A program made the translations under genes and the position numbers. A stretch of 64,000 nt of DNA. Source: Streptomyces sp. WP-1 (GTDB lineage: Bacteria > Actinomycetota > Actinomycetes > Streptomycetales > Streptomycetaceae). The notes under the pieces were generated by a model that saw only the letters and a program-made list of their open reading frames with translations, was not told the DNA's origin and searched no databases. This document shows, piece after piece, positions 45,210-53,986 of the stretch (the stretch's first letter is position 1; each line of letters opens with the position of its first letter). The stretch lies in assembly GCF_030450125.1 (NCBI RefSeq), contig NZ_CP123923.1:5332001-5396000 (forward strand). Reading direction: 5' to 3'.

Positions 45210-46169
45210 TCACTTGGTGCCCAGCGCCTGCTGAAGCGCCTTGAGGTTGGCGTTCTGGACGGAGAAGTAGTCCTTGCCGCGGGACTTGCCCGTGATCCCC
45301 TCGATCGGGTCGAGGACATCGGTCTTCAGGTTCGCGTCGTGCGCGATGGTCTTCGCGGTCTTGTCGCTGACGAGCGTCTCGTAGAAGACGGTCGAGACGT
45401 GGTCGGCCTTCGCCAGCCGCTCCAGGTCCCGCACGCGCGCGGCGCTCGGCTCCGAGTCGGGGTCGAGGCCGTTGATCGCCTCCTCGGTGAGGCCGTAGCG
45501 CTCGGCGAGGTAGCCGAAGGCGGCGTGGGTGGTGATGAAGACCTTGGACTCGGTGTGCGCGAGGCCGGTGCGGAAGCGCTGGTCCAGGTCGCCGAGCTGC
45601 TTGACCAGGGCCGCGGTGTTCTTCCGGTAGTCGCCCGCGTGCTCGGGGTCGGCCTTCTCCAGGGCCTTGCCGACGCCCTGGGCGACCTGGGCGTAGCGCA
45701 CCGGGTCGAGCCAGATGTGCGGGTCCTGGCCGGCCGACTCCTCGCCCTTGCCGGTGTCGTGCGCGGCCGCATGTCCGCCGACCTCGTTGCCGTGGGCCTC
45801 CATGGAGACCAGGGAGGCGGCGTCCACCTTGGTCTTCACCGAGGACTGCGCGACCGCGGCGTCCACGGAGGGCTGGAGGTTCTTGAGGTAGAGGACGGCG
45901 TCGGCGTCGTCGATCGCGGCGATCTGCTTGGGGCTGATCTCCAGGTCGTGCGGCTCCTGGCCGGGTGTGGTGAGACTGGTGACGTGGACGTGGTCGCCGC
46001 CGATCCGCTCGGCGAGGAAGGACATCGGATAGAAGGACGCGATGACGTCGAGCCTGCCGTCACCGCTCGCCGCCGAGCTGCTCCCGGAGCAGCCGGAGAG
46101 GGTGCCGAGGCCGAGGGCGGTGACGGCGGTCAGGGCGGCGGCGGGTATGAGGCGTCCACGTATGTTCAT
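45210..46169 (-). CDS. znuA: Zinc-binding lipoprotein
   Basis: A 319-residue cluster A-I solute-binding protein. The lipobox LSGC (Cys26) anchors it to the membrane. The metal ligands are a His in EPHDLEIS and HIWLDP, and [14 protein letters not shown] with the third His. A His- and acid-rich loop ([15 protein letters not shown]) near residue 130 is the typical zinc-capturing loop. Two Zur-type boxes lie at its 5' end, one overlapping the start codon. It leads the znuA-znuC-znuB-zur run; glyS is divergent. Confidence 0.95.
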   Translation of the reverse strand: MNIRGRLIPAAALTAVTALGLGTLSGCSGSSSAASGDGRLDVIASFYPMSFLAERIGGDHVHVTSLTTPGQEPHDLEISPKQIAAIDDADAVLYLKNLQPSVDAAVAQSSVKTKVDAASLVSMEAHGNEVGGHAAAHDTGKGEESAGQDPHIWLDPVRYAQVAQGVGKALEKADPEHAGDYRKNTAALVKQLGDLDQRFRTGLAHTESKVFITTHAAFGYLAERYGLTEEAINGLDPDSEPSAARVRDLERLAKADHVSTVFYETLVSDKTAKTIAHDANLKTDVLDPIEGITGKSRGKDYFSVQNANLKALQQALGTK

Positions 46170-46205
46170 GACAGTCATTTTCAACAAAAATGGAAACCGT
46201 TGTCA
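46169..46205. promoter_or_regulatory. Two Zur boxes upstream of znuA
   Basis: TGACAGTCATTTTCA (46169-46183, minus strand TGAAAATGACTGTCA) and TGGAAACCGTTGTCA (46191-46205) fit the 7-1-7 TGAAAATGATTTTCA-like Zur consensus of Streptomyces. The first begins at the last base of the znuA start codon. Both lie between znuA and glyS. Confidence 0.8.
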
Positions 46206-46341
46206 ACAAGCTGCCCGAGATGCCCCCGAGGTGCCCGTATACCGGGGCCGATTTGGTCGTGGGGGAGCCTGCGCCGGTAACCTGAAGCATTCGCTGGAAG
46301 CATCTCGCTTCAACGCCCGTCGTCGTAATGAAGAGAGCACC

Positions 46342-47724
46342 GTGGCCGCCGACAAGATCGACACCATCGTCAGCCTGAGCAAGCGCCGTGGCTTCGTTTT
46401 CCCGTGCAGTGAGATCTACGGCGGTCAGCGTGCCGCCTGGGACTACGGACCGCTGGGTGTCGAGCTCAAGGAGAACATCAAGCGCCAGTGGTGGCGCTAC
46501 ATGGTGACGTCCCGCGAGGACGTGGTCGGTATCGACTCGTCCGTCATCCTGGCCCCCGAGGTCTGGGTCGCGTCCGGCCACGTCGCCACCTTCACGGACC
46601 CGCTGACCGAGTGCACCGCGTGCCACAAGCGGTTCCGCGCCGATCACCTCGAAGAGTCCTACGAGGAGAAGAAGGGCCACGCCCCGGCGAACGGCCTGGC
46701 CGACATCAACTGCCCCAACTGCGGCAACAAGGGCCAGTTCACCGAGCCCAAGCAGTTCTCCGGCCTGCTGTCCACGCACCTCGGCCCGACCCAGGACTCC
46801 GGCTCGGTCGCCTACCTGCGCCCCGAGACCGCCCAGGGCATCTTCACCAACTTCGCCCAGGTGCAGGTCGCCTCGCGCCGCAAGCCGCCGTTCGGCATCG
46901 CCCAGATGGGCAAGTCGTTCCGCAACGAGATCACGCCGGGCAACTTCATCTTCCGCACCCGCGAGTTCGAGCAGATGGAGATGGAGTTCTTCGTCAAGCC
47001 GGGCGAGGACGAGCAGTGGCAGGAATACTGGATGGAGCAGCGCTGGAACTGGTACACGGGCCTCGGCCTGCGCACCGAGAACATGCGCTGGTACGAGCAC
47101 CCGAAGGAGAAGCTCTCCCACTACTCGAAGCGGACCGCGGACATCGAGTACCGCTTCCAGTTCGGTGGCAGTGAGTGGGGCGAGCTGGAGGGTGTCGCCA
47201 ACCGCACGGACTACGACCTCGGCGCGCACTCCAAGGCCTCCGGCCAGGACCTCTCCTACTTCGACCAGGAGGCCGGGGAGCGCTGGACGCCGTACGTCAT
47301 CGAGCCGGCGGCGGGCGTCGGCCGCACCATGCTGGCCTTCCTGCTCGACGCGTACGTCGAGGACGAGGCGCCCAACGCCAAGGGCAAGATGGAGAAGCGC
47401 ACGGTGCTGCGCCTCGACCACCGCCTCGCCCCGGTGAAGGTGGCCGTGCTGCCGCTGTCCCGCAACGCGGAGCTGTCGCCTAAGGCCAAGGGCCTCGCGC
47501 AGGCGCTGCGGCAGAACTGGAACATCGACTTCGACGACGCGGGCGCCATCGGCCGCCGCTACCGCCGTCAGGACGAGATCGGTACGCCGTTCTGTGTCAC
47601 CGTCGACTTCGACACGCTCGAGGACAACGCGGTGACCGTGCGCGAGCGCGACACGATGAAGCAGGAGCGGGTGTCGCTCGACCAGATCGAGGGGTACCTG
47701 GCGCAGCGCCTGCTGGGCTGCTGA
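46342..47724 (+). CDS. glyS: Glycine-tRNA ligase (single-chain, dimeric type)
   Basis: Class II aminoacyl-tRNA synthetase of 460 residues that charges tRNA-Gly. It has the N-terminal [18 protein letters not shown], motif 1-like [19 protein letters not shown], the [16 protein letters not shown] and motif 2 [20 protein letters not shown] segments, and motif 3 [15 protein letters not shown]. The C-terminal anticodon-binding domain covers about residues 350-460. The GTG at 46342 gives the conserved [10 protein letters not shown] start after GAAGAGAG. A Cys-rich zinc finger (CTACHKRF...CPNCGNKG) lies near residues 95-135. Divergent from the znu operon. A terminator follows. Confidence 0.97.
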   Translation: MAADKIDTIVSLSKRRGFVFPCSEIYGGQRAAWDYGPLGVELKENIKRQWWRYMVTSREDVVGIDSSVILAPEVWVASGHVATFTDPLTECTACHKRFRADHLEESYEEKKGHAPANGLADINCPNCGNKGQFTEPKQFSGLLSTHLGPTQDSGSVAYLRPETAQGIFTNFAQVQVASRRKPPFGIAQMGKSFRNEITPGNFIFRTREFEQMEMEFFVKPGEDEQWQEYWMEQRWNWYTGLGLRTENMRWYEHPKEKLSHYSKRTADIEYRFQFGGSEWGELEGVANRTDYDLGAHSKASGQDLSYFDQEAGERWTPYVIEPAAGVGRTMLAFLLDAYVEDEAPNAKGKMEKRTVLRLDHRLAPVKVAVLPLSRNAELSPKAKGLAQALRQNWNIDFDDAGAIGRRYRRQDEIGTPFCVTVDFDTLEDNAVTVRERDTMKQERVSLDQIEGYLAQRLLGC

Positions 47725-47773
47725 CCCCGGTCGCCGTCGCCGCCCAGGGGTCCCGCCCCCGGACTCGGCTCAT

Positions 47774-47812
47774 GCCCGCCCACCGTCCGATCCCGTCGGC
47801 CGGTGGGCGGGC
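47774..47812 (+). terminator. Hairpin terminator after glyS
   Basis: A perfect 12-bp stem GCCCGCCCACCG / CGGTGGGCGGGC (47774-47785, 47801-47812) with a 15-nt loop lies 50 bases after the glyS stop. It also faces the chitinase gene end, so it could serve both convergent transcripts. Confidence 0.75.
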
Positions 47813-47832
47813 GCTTTCGCGTCGGCGCCCCC

Positions 47833-48879
47833 TCAACGCCCTTGCAGCGCCTTGACGTTGTCGCCGAAGGTCCAGTTCTTCGAGCCGTCCCAGTTGAGGG
47901 ACCAGTCCATCAGGCCCTTGAGTGAAGTGCCGTAGTGCTGCCACGCCTGGGAGACCAGGGACGGGGACATGTAGCCGCCGCCCGCGCCGGGCTGGGCGGG
48001 CAGCCCCGGGACCTGCTTGTCGTAGGGGACCTTGACGGTCGTGCCCTGCACCACCAGGCCCTTGTTCAGGCAGTCGGTCTGGGCGGTGAAGCCCGCCACC
48101 GTGCCGGCCTCGTAGGAGTCGCCGGAGCAGCCGTACATGCTGCCGTTGTAGTACTGCATGTCCAGCCACCACAGCCGGCCGTTGTCCGCGTACTTCTTGA
48201 TGACCGGCAGGTACGCGCCCCAGATCGAGCCGTAGGTGACGCTGCCGCCGGTGACGTACGCCGTCTCCGGGGCCATCGTCAGCCCGAAGCCGGCCGGCAT
48301 CCGCGCGAGGATGCCGTCGATGATGCGAATCAGGTTCGCCTGGGACGTGGACAGTTGGTTGATGTTCCCGCTGCCCGTCAGGCCGGTCTCGATGTCGATG
48401 TCGATGCCGTCGAAGTTGTACTGCTTCAGGATCGGTACGACGGTCGAGACGAACGTGTCGGCGACCGCAGTGGAGTTGAGGTCGATGCCGGCCGTCGCGC
48501 CCCCGATGGAGAGCAGGATCGTCTGGCCGGACGCCTTCGCCGCGCACATCTCCGCGGGCGTCGGCACCTTCACCCCGGTGTCCATGCCGTCCTCCCACAG
48601 CGCCGTGCCGTCGGAGCGGATCACCGGGAAGGCCGCGTCGATGACGTTGTAACCGTGCGCGGGGATACGGGAGTCGGTGATCGGGGTCCAGCCGAAGGGC
48701 GGATGGACCCCGTTGGCGGCGCCGTCCCAGTTCTCCCAGTAGCCCTGGAGCACCTTGCCCGCCGGGCGGGACTTCACCGCGCAGGTGTCGGCGGCCGAGG
48801 CGGGGTGCGCGGCGGGGAGCTGGGTGAGACAGGCGGTCGCGAGGGCGGCGGCGAGCAGGGACAGCGAGCGGCGGAGCAT
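47833..48879 (-). CDS. Secreted chitinase (GH18)
   Basis: A 348-residue exported chitinase. The Sec leader (RRSLSLLAAALATACLTQLP) is cut after AHPASA near residue 30. The GH18 catalytic motif DGIDIDIE spans residues 157-164, with E164 the acid, and the SIGG substrate strand is at about 124. QYYNGSMYGC and MDWSLNWD near the end match the family. There is no carbohydrate-binding module, so it is a single-domain enzyme. It breaks chitin to N-acetylglucosamine oligomers. Two DasR-type sites upstream predict repression relieved by GlcNAc-derived signals. Start at 48879 after GGGAGG. Confidence 0.93.
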   Translation of the reverse strand: MLRRSLSLLAAALATACLTQLPAAHPASAADTCAVKSRPAGKVLQGYWENWDGAANGVHPPFGWTPITDSRIPAHGYNVIDAAFPVIRSDGTALWEDGMDTGVKVPTPAEMCAAKASGQTILLSIGGATAGIDLNSTAVADTFVSTVVPILKQYNFDGIDIDIETGLTGSGNINQLSTSQANLIRIIDGILARMPAGFGLTMAPETAYVTGGSVTYGSIWGAYLPVIKKYADNGRLWWLDMQYYNGSMYGCSGDSYEAGTVAGFTAQTDCLNKGLVVQGTTVKVPYDKQVPGLPAQPGAGGGYMSPSLVSQAWQHYGTSLKGLMDWSLNWDGSKNWTFGDNVKALQGR

Positions 48880-48926
48880 ACGGGCCTCCCGGGTCATGTC
48901 CTGGCATGTCCTGTACATGACGGTGC

Positions 48927-48942
48927 TCTGGTCCAGACCATT
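48927..48942. promoter_or_regulatory. DasR-responsive-type element 1 (chitinase)
   Basis: TCTGGTCCAGACCATT contains TGGTCCAGACCA, which fits the dre consensus centred on TGGTCTAGACCA. It is about 50-60 bases upstream of the chitinase start and near a TTGACG hexamer on that strand. Confidence 0.75.
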
Positions 48943-48949
48943 CGTCAAT

Positions 48950-48961
48950 AGGTCTGGACCA
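48950..48961. promoter_or_regulatory. DasR-responsive-type element 2 (chitinase)
   Basis: AGGTCTGGACCA, a second 12-bp copy 21 bases from the first, in the paired arrangement known from Streptomyces chitinase promoters. Confidence 0.65.
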
Positions 48962-49016
48962 AGTCGGCGATCGAGGCGGTGCGCGGCAGGGGAGGGGTGG
49001 GGTGACGAGTATGGAA

Positions 49017-49038
49017 TGACAGATATTGAAATCTGTCA
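49017..49038. promoter_or_regulatory. TetR-type operator before the aldo/keto reductase
   Basis: TGACAGAT-N6-ATCTGTCA is a perfect 8-bp inverted repeat, 22 bases before the reductase start. The TetR gene downstream in the same direction is the likely binder. Confidence 0.65.
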
Positions 49039-49060
49039 GCTGTCATGCCATGCTGGATCC

Positions 49061-50077
49061 ATGACGACGACACCGCACACCCGAAACCTCGGCACCACCG
49101 GCCCCCGGGTCTCCGCCCTCGGCCTCGGCTGCATGGGCATGTCCGCGCTGTACGGAGAGGCCGACCGCGCCGAGTCCGTCGCGACCGTCCACGCCGCCCT
49201 GGAGGCGGGCGTGACCCTGCTGGACACCGGCGACTTCTACGCCATGGGGCACAACGAGATGCTGATCGGCGAGGCCCTGCGCACCGCGCCCGCCGCGCTG
49301 CGCGAACAGGCCCTGGTCAGCGTGAAGTTCGGCGCCCTGCGCGACCCGGAGGGCAACTGGAGCGGCTACGACGGCCGGCCCGCCGCCGTGAAGAACTTCG
49401 CCGCCTACTCCCTCCAGCGCCTCGGCGTCGACCACATCGACGTCTACCGGATCGCCCGCCTCGACCCGGACGTCCCGATCGAGGAGACCGTCGGCGCCAT
49501 CGCCGAACTGATCGAGAAGGGGTACGTCCGCCATGTCGGCCTCAGCGAGGTCGGCGCCGGGACGATCCGCCGGGCCGCCGCCACCGCGCCGGTCTCCGAC
49601 CTCCAGATCGAGTACTCCCTGATCTCCCGGAGCATCGAGCGGGAGATCCTGCCGACCACCCGTGAACTGGGCATCGGCATCACCGCGTACGGAGTGCTCT
49701 CCCGGGGCCTGATCTCCGGCCACTTCACCCGCGACCGGCAGCTCGCCGCGGGCGACTTCCGCGCCCACTCGCCCCGCTTCCAGGGCGAGAACCTCCAGCA
49801 CAACCTGAACCTGGTCGACGCGCTGCGCGCGATCGCCGAGCGCAAGGGCGCCACCGTGGCGCAGACCGCCATCGCCTGGGTGCTCTCCCGGGGCGAGGAC
49901 ATCGTGCCGCTGGTCGGCGCCCGCACCCGGGAGCGGCTGACCGAGTCGCTCGGCGCCCTCGACGTGACGCTGGACGCGGCCGACCTGGCGGCGATCGAGG
50001 AGGCCGTACCGGCGGACGCGGCGGCCGGCGACCGCTACCCCAGCGCGCAGATGGCACACCTCGACAGCGAGCGCTGA
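49061..50077 (+). CDS. Aldo/keto reductase
   Basis: An NADPH-dependent reductase-fold protein of 338 residues. The barrel begins RNLGTTGPRVSALGLGCMGM. Tyr in DTGDFYAMGHNEMLIG and Lys in LVSVKFGAL are present. The usual Y..HR..D segment reads YRIARLDP, so the catalytic His is replaced by Ala. Cofactor-binding text GARTRERLTESLGAL is intact. It leads a short unit with the TetR gene 25 bases downstream, behind a palindromic operator. Reduction of an aldehyde or ketone is the family role; the lost His questions efficient catalysis. Confidence 0.88.
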   Translation: MTTTPHTRNLGTTGPRVSALGLGCMGMSALYGEADRAESVATVHAALEAGVTLLDTGDFYAMGHNEMLIGEALRTAPAALREQALVSVKFGALRDPEGNWSGYDGRPAAVKNFAAYSLQRLGVDHIDVYRIARLDPDVPIEETVGAIAELIEKGYVRHVGLSEVGAGTIRRAAATAPVSDLQIEYSLISRSIEREILPTTRELGIGITAYGVLSRGLISGHFTRDRQLAAGDFRAHSPRFQGENLQHNLNLVDALRAIAERKGATVAQTAIAWVLSRGEDIVPLVGARTRERLTESLGALDVTLDAADLAAIEEAVPADAAAGDRYPSAQMAHLDSER

Positions 50078-50102
50078 TCCTGATGCCGGGTACGGTCTAG
50101 GC

Positions 50103-50690
50103 ATGGCATCGACCAGCGAGATCCTGACCGCCGAGCGCATTCTGGCGGCGACCGAGGAAGTGCTGCGCCGGCACGGCCCGGCCAAGGCCACCGTGGTGGA
50201 CGTGGCCCGCGCGCTCGGCGTCAGCCATGGCAGTGTCTACCGGCACTTCCGTACCAAGGCCGCGCTGCGCGAGGCGGTCACCAAGCGCTGGCTGGACCGG
50301 ACCTCCGGGAAGCTCGCCGTGATCGCCGCGGCGAGCGAGCGGGATCCCGAGGCCCGGCTGTGGGACTGGCTCGCCGCCCTGTTCGAGGCCAAGCGGCACA
50401 AGGCGGGCGACGACCCGGAGCTGTTCGCCACCTATACCGTGCTGACGGACGAGAACGGCGCGGTCGTCGGCGAGCACATAGCCGAGCTGACCGCGCAGCT
50501 GACCGGGATCATCACGCAAGGGGCCGGGTCGGGCACCTTCTCGGTGTCCGACCCGGCCGCCGCGGCCCGAGCCGTCTTCCAGGCCACCGGCCGGTTCCAC
50601 GATCCCTGCTATGCCAGGGAGTGGACCCGGCCCGGCGTCGGCGAGGAGTTCACGGCCGTCGTGGACCTGCTGGTGCGGGGTCTTCGCTGA
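50103..50690 (+). CDS. TetR-family repressor linked to the aldo/keto reductase
   Basis: A 195-residue regulator with HTH at about residues 10-55 (LTAERILAATEEVLRRHG, then VARALGVSHGSVYRHFRTK). The C-terminal domain resembles the TetR_C_17-like part of Streptomyces regulators (PEARLWDWLAALFEAKRHKAGDDPE). It follows the reductase by 25 bases and is probably cotranscribed, a feedback layout. The inverted repeat at 49017-49038 is its probable operator. The ligand is unknown. Confidence 0.88.
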   Translation: MASTSEILTAERILAATEEVLRRHGPAKATVVDVARALGVSHGSVYRHFRTKAALREAVTKRWLDRTSGKLAVIAAASERDPEARLWDWLAALFEAKRHKAGDDPELFATYTVLTDENGAVVGEHIAELTAQLTGIITQGAGSGTFSVSDPAAAARAVFQATGRFHDPCYAREWTRPGVGEEFTAVVDLLVRGLR

Positions 50691-50735
50691 CACCGTCGAC
50701 CGGCGTCGGCGAGGACCGGGATCAGCCGGGCGTCG

Positions 50736-51251
50736 TCAGCTGACCTTCACGCTGACCGGCGAGGACATGACCTTGCCGTCCTTCGTGACCACACGCACCG
50801 TCTCGTTGCCCTTGGTGAAGGCGCGGCGGATGGTGAAGGTGCCGTTCCGGTTGACGGTGGTCGTGGTCCGCAGCGCGGTCCACTTGCCGTTCATCCGGTG
50901 CTGGAGGACCAGCGTCGTGCCGGCCTTCACGCCCTTGACGCGACCGGCGAAGGCCACGTTCTCGCCGTGCTTGACGGTCTTGTGGGCGGTCGAGACCGTG
51001 ATGGAGCCCGCCGCGGCCGTCGCCGCCGCGGTCTTCGGCAGCGCCTTCTTGGTCGCCGAGCGCGTCGGCATCGGTTTCGGCTTCATCGTCGCCGTGCGCG
51101 TGGGCATCGGCTTCTTGGTCGTGGTCACCTTCGGGCTGGGGGTGCTGGTCGCGGCGAAGGCTCCGGCCGTACCGCCGGAGAGCAGCGCCACGGACAGTAC
51201 ACCGGCGCCCAGAGCACGGCCGTAGCGGTGGTGGCGGAGTACGGAGGTCAT
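50736..51251 (-). CDS. Secreted protein with Ig-like C-terminal domain
   Basis: A 171-residue exported protein. A Sec signal (residues about 1-34, ending AGAFAA-TST) is followed by a Lys/Thr/Pro-rich linker with repeats PMPTRTATMKPKPMPTRSATKK. The C-terminal beta domain (about 85-171: SITVSTAHKTVKHGENVAFAG, then WTALRTTTTVNRNGTFTIRR) has the pattern of bacterial Ig-like/cell-wall-associated modules. The basic linker suggests binding to anionic wall polymers. AGGAGA precedes the ATG. Convergent with the TetR gene. Confidence 0.78.
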   Translation of the reverse strand: MTSVLRHHRYGRALGAGVLSVALLSGGTAGAFAATSTPSPKVTTTKKPMPTRTATMKPKPMPTRSATKKALPKTAAATAAAGSITVSTAHKTVKHGENVAFAGRVKGVKAGTTLVLQHRMNGKWTALRTTTTVNRNGTFTIRRAFTKGNETVRVVTKDGKVMSSPVSVKVS

Positions 51252-51421
51252 GGTTCTCTCCTGTCGCTCGATCGTTCGCTCGATCGGACGTAACCCAGGC
51301 TGACCCGACTTCGCTCCGTCGGCCACTCGAAGCGCTGCGTAACCGCCTCTGGTGATCTATGAAAGCGCAGGTCAGCGGCGTATTACGACAGTTTCCCCGA
51401 CCCCTCGGCCCACCCTCCTCG

Positions 51422-52852
51422 TCAGCCCACCCTCCTCGGCAGCCGCAGCCCCAGCACCCCCGTCAGCACGATCCCGCCCAACTGCGCGAGCAGCGTGACG
51501 ACCAGCGCCTCCCGCATCCCCACCCGCGGCGCCAGCGTGAGGAACAGCGTCCCCAGCGTCGCCACCCCGAGCGCCAGTCCCGACTGCTGCGTGGTGACCA
51601 GCACCCCACCGCCCACACCGGCCCGCGCCGTGGGCACCTCGGACAGCACCAGCCGCATCACATTGGGGAGTTGGAGCGCCTGCCCGGCCCCGGCCACCGC
51701 CACCCCCGGCAGCAGCGCGGCCACACTCACCTGCGGCCAGTCCCGCCACACGGTCCCCGCGATCAGCAGCACACCGACGCCCTGCACGAGGGATCCGGCC
51801 GGGATCACCCGGGTGCCGAACCGCCCCATCAGCCGCGGGCCCGCGAGCGACACGAAGAGGAACACCACGGCCATCGGCGCGAGCGCGAGTCCCGCCGGCA
51901 CCGGACCCAGATGAGCACCCTGCTGGAGCGCCAGCGCGATCACGAACATGAACCCGCTGAAGCCGACCGAGAACGGCACGATCAGCACAAGGCCGCGGCG
52001 CAGCGAGGCGAGCCGCAGCAGGCTCGGCGGCACCAGGGGAGTGCGCCCCGCCCGGTCCGCCCGCCGCTCCACCAGCCAGAACCCGGCCGCCGCGAACGGG
52101 AACGCGGCCAGCGACAGCCACGTCCACAGCGGCCAGCCCGCCGCCCGGCCCTCGGTGAGCGGCGCGAGCAGCGTCAGCAGGGACGCCGCGAGCAGCGCGG
52201 TGCCGGGGCCGTCGACGGGCTCCGGGTGCTGCGAACGGGTCTCGGGTACGAGCCGTACGGCCAGCAGCAGGCCCAGCGCGACCACCGGCACGTTGACCAG
52301 GAACACCGACCGCCAGCCGCTGCCGGCGATGTCGGCGGCGACCAGGACCCCGCCGAGCACCTGCCCGGCCACCATGGACAGACCGGCCGTGGCGCCGTAC
52401 AGGCTCATCGCCTTGGCGCGGCGCGCGCCCTGCGTGGCGGACTGGATGGTGGCGAGCACCTGCGGCAGCATCGCGGCGGCCGCCGCGCCCTGCGCCACCC
52501 GCGCGGCCACCAGGCTCCACGCGTCCGGTGCCAGTCCGCAGGCCAGCGAGGTCAGCCCGAAGGCCGCCATGCCGCCGAGGAACAGCCGGCGGCGCCCGAA
52601 CAGGTCACCGAGCCGCCCGCCGAGCACCAGCAGCACGGCGTAGGCGACGCCGTACCCCGCGACCACCAGTTCCAGCACGGCCTCGCCCGCGTGCAGATCG
52701 GTGCCCATGGTCGGCAGGGCGACATTGACGATGAAGAAGTCGACCAGCGGCAGCGCCGCGGCCAGCAGAACGGTGAACAGCCCGGGGCCGCCGAGCACGG
52801 GTGCCGCGGTGGCCGCCCGGCGGGCGGTGTGGACGGTGACGGTCTCACTCAT
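51422..52852 (-). CDS. MFS drug-efflux transporter (DHA2-like)
   Basis: A 476-residue multidrug-type exporter of about 14 helices. Hallmarks are VDFFIVNVALPTMG at the end of helix 1, GGRLGDLFGRRRLF between helices 2 and 3, and GLSMVAGQVLGGVLVAAD (motif C). The ATG at 52852 is divergent from a MmyB-like regulator 102 bases away. The pair mirrors the one at 13.9-16.4 kb. Substrate unknown. Confidence 0.9.
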   Translation of the reverse strand: MSETVTVHTARRAATAAPVLGGPGLFTVLLAAALPLVDFFIVNVALPTMGTDLHAGEAVLELVVAGYGVAYAVLLVLGGRLGDLFGRRRLFLGGMAAFGLTSLACGLAPDAWSLVAARVAQGAAAAAMLPQVLATIQSATQGARRAKAMSLYGATAGLSMVAGQVLGGVLVAADIAGSGWRSVFLVNVPVVALGLLLAVRLVPETRSQHPEPVDGPGTALLAASLLTLLAPLTEGRAAGWPLWTWLSLAAFPFAAAGFWLVERRADRAGRTPLVPPSLLRLASLRRGLVLIVPFSVGFSGFMFVIALALQQGAHLGPVPAGLALAPMAVVFLFVSLAGPRLMGRFGTRVIPAGSLVQGVGVLLIAGTVWRDWPQVSVAALLPGVAVAGAGQALQLPNVMRLVLSEVPTARAGVGGGVLVTTQQSGLALGVATLGTLFLTLAPRVGMREALVVTLLAQLGGIVLTGVLGLRLPRRVG

Positions 52853-52900
52853 GCCACCGAGCCTGCGCCGCGGCCCAGACGGGTACCAGAGTGTCCTCAT

Positions 52901-52912
52901 CCTGGTACCAGG
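52901..52912. promoter_or_regulatory. Candidate operator CCTGGTACCAGG
   Basis: A perfect 12-bp palindrome in the divergent gap. Related GTACC half-elements occur at 52883 and 52914, so the region may hold two or three sites. Assignment to the regulator is inference. Confidence 0.5.
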
Positions 52913-52954
52913 AGTACCTGGAAACAGGCTGACCGGCGCGGCACCCTGGAGGGC

Positions 52955-53851
52955 ATGGCCACCATGACGACCACCGCACCGGACCTGGGGAGCGCCGCGG
53001 GCGGCGCGGAGATCCGGCGGCACGAACTGGCCGCCTTCCTGCGCAGCCGGCGCGAACGCATCGCCCCCGAACAGGTCGGCCTGCCGCGCGGCCCCCGCCG
53101 CCGTACACCGGGACTGCGCCGCGAGGAGGTGGCGCACCTGTCCGCGGTCGGCGTCACCTGGTACACGTGGCTTGAACAGGCGCGTGCCATCCAGGTCTCC
53201 GTGCAGGTCCTGGACGCCCTCGCGCGCACCCTGCGGCTCGACGCCAGCGAGCGCGCCCATCTGTTCCAGCTGGCCGGCGCCAACGACCCGGCGCCGGGGG
53301 CCCGTTGCCCGAGCGTGACGCCCGCGCTGCGCGAGATGCTGGACCGGCTCGGACCGATCCCCGCCGCCGTGCAGAACAGCCGGTACGACATCCTCGCCTA
53401 CAACCGTACCTACGCCCTCCTGATGGGCGCCGATCTGGACGAGATCCCGCCCGAGGACCGCAACTGCGTCCTGCTCGCCTACACCAACCCCCACTGGCGG
53501 GCCGCGATCGTGCACCTGGAGGAGACCCAGCGGCTCATGGCGGCCCGGCTGCGCGCGGCGCTCGCGGGTCATCTCGGCGAGCCCGCCTGGAAGGTGCTGC
53601 TCAAACGCCTTGAGGAATCACCGGAGTTCCGGGAGAACTGGGACCGCTACGAGGTGGTCGGGCACCGCTCCAAGACCAAGGAGTTCGTCAACCCCCATGT
53701 GGGACACCTGACGTTGGAGCACACCGATCTGTGGCTGGCCCCCGAACTGGGCGGCCGGATGGTGACGTACACACCGAAGAACGAGGAGACGCGCGAGCGT
53801 CTGGAGCGGCTCCACCGCCTGGCGCGGGGGAGCGCGGCCCAGGGGAGCTGA
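52955..53851 (+). CDS. XRE-family regulator with MmyB-like ligand-binding domain
   Basis: A 298-residue paralogue-type regulator of the one at 15484. HTH text is RRRTPGLRREEVAHLSAVGV and TWYTWLEQARAIQVS, then VLDALARTLRLDASERAHLF. The MmyB-like domain follows with GPIPAAVQNSRYDILAYNRTYALL and ends GHLTLEHTDLWLAPELGGRMV. The ATG at 52955 follows GGAGG closely; ATG 52964 is an alternative. It is divergent from a DHA2 pump and presumably represses it. Confidence 0.88.
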   Translation: MATMTTTAPDLGSAAGGAEIRRHELAAFLRSRRERIAPEQVGLPRGPRRRTPGLRREEVAHLSAVGVTWYTWLEQARAIQVSVQVLDALARTLRLDASERAHLFQLAGANDPAPGARCPSVTPALREMLDRLGPIPAAVQNSRYDILAYNRTYALLMGADLDEIPPEDRNCVLLAYTNPHWRAAIVHLEETQRLMAARLRAALAGHLGEPAWKVLLKRLEESPEFRENWDRYEVVGHRSKTKEFVNPHVGHLTLEHTDLWLAPELGGRMVTYTPKNEETRERLERLHRLARGSAAQGS

Positions 53852-53986
53852 TCAATCCGCCGCGTACGGGTGCGGTTTCGGTAAAAGATTCGAAATCTCC
53901 AGTTCAACAGGGTTGTCCTGTGCATGACTCGCTCGATGGGATGCGCGAGACCACTTCGGTCGACACCAGACCACTCAGGGGATTTC

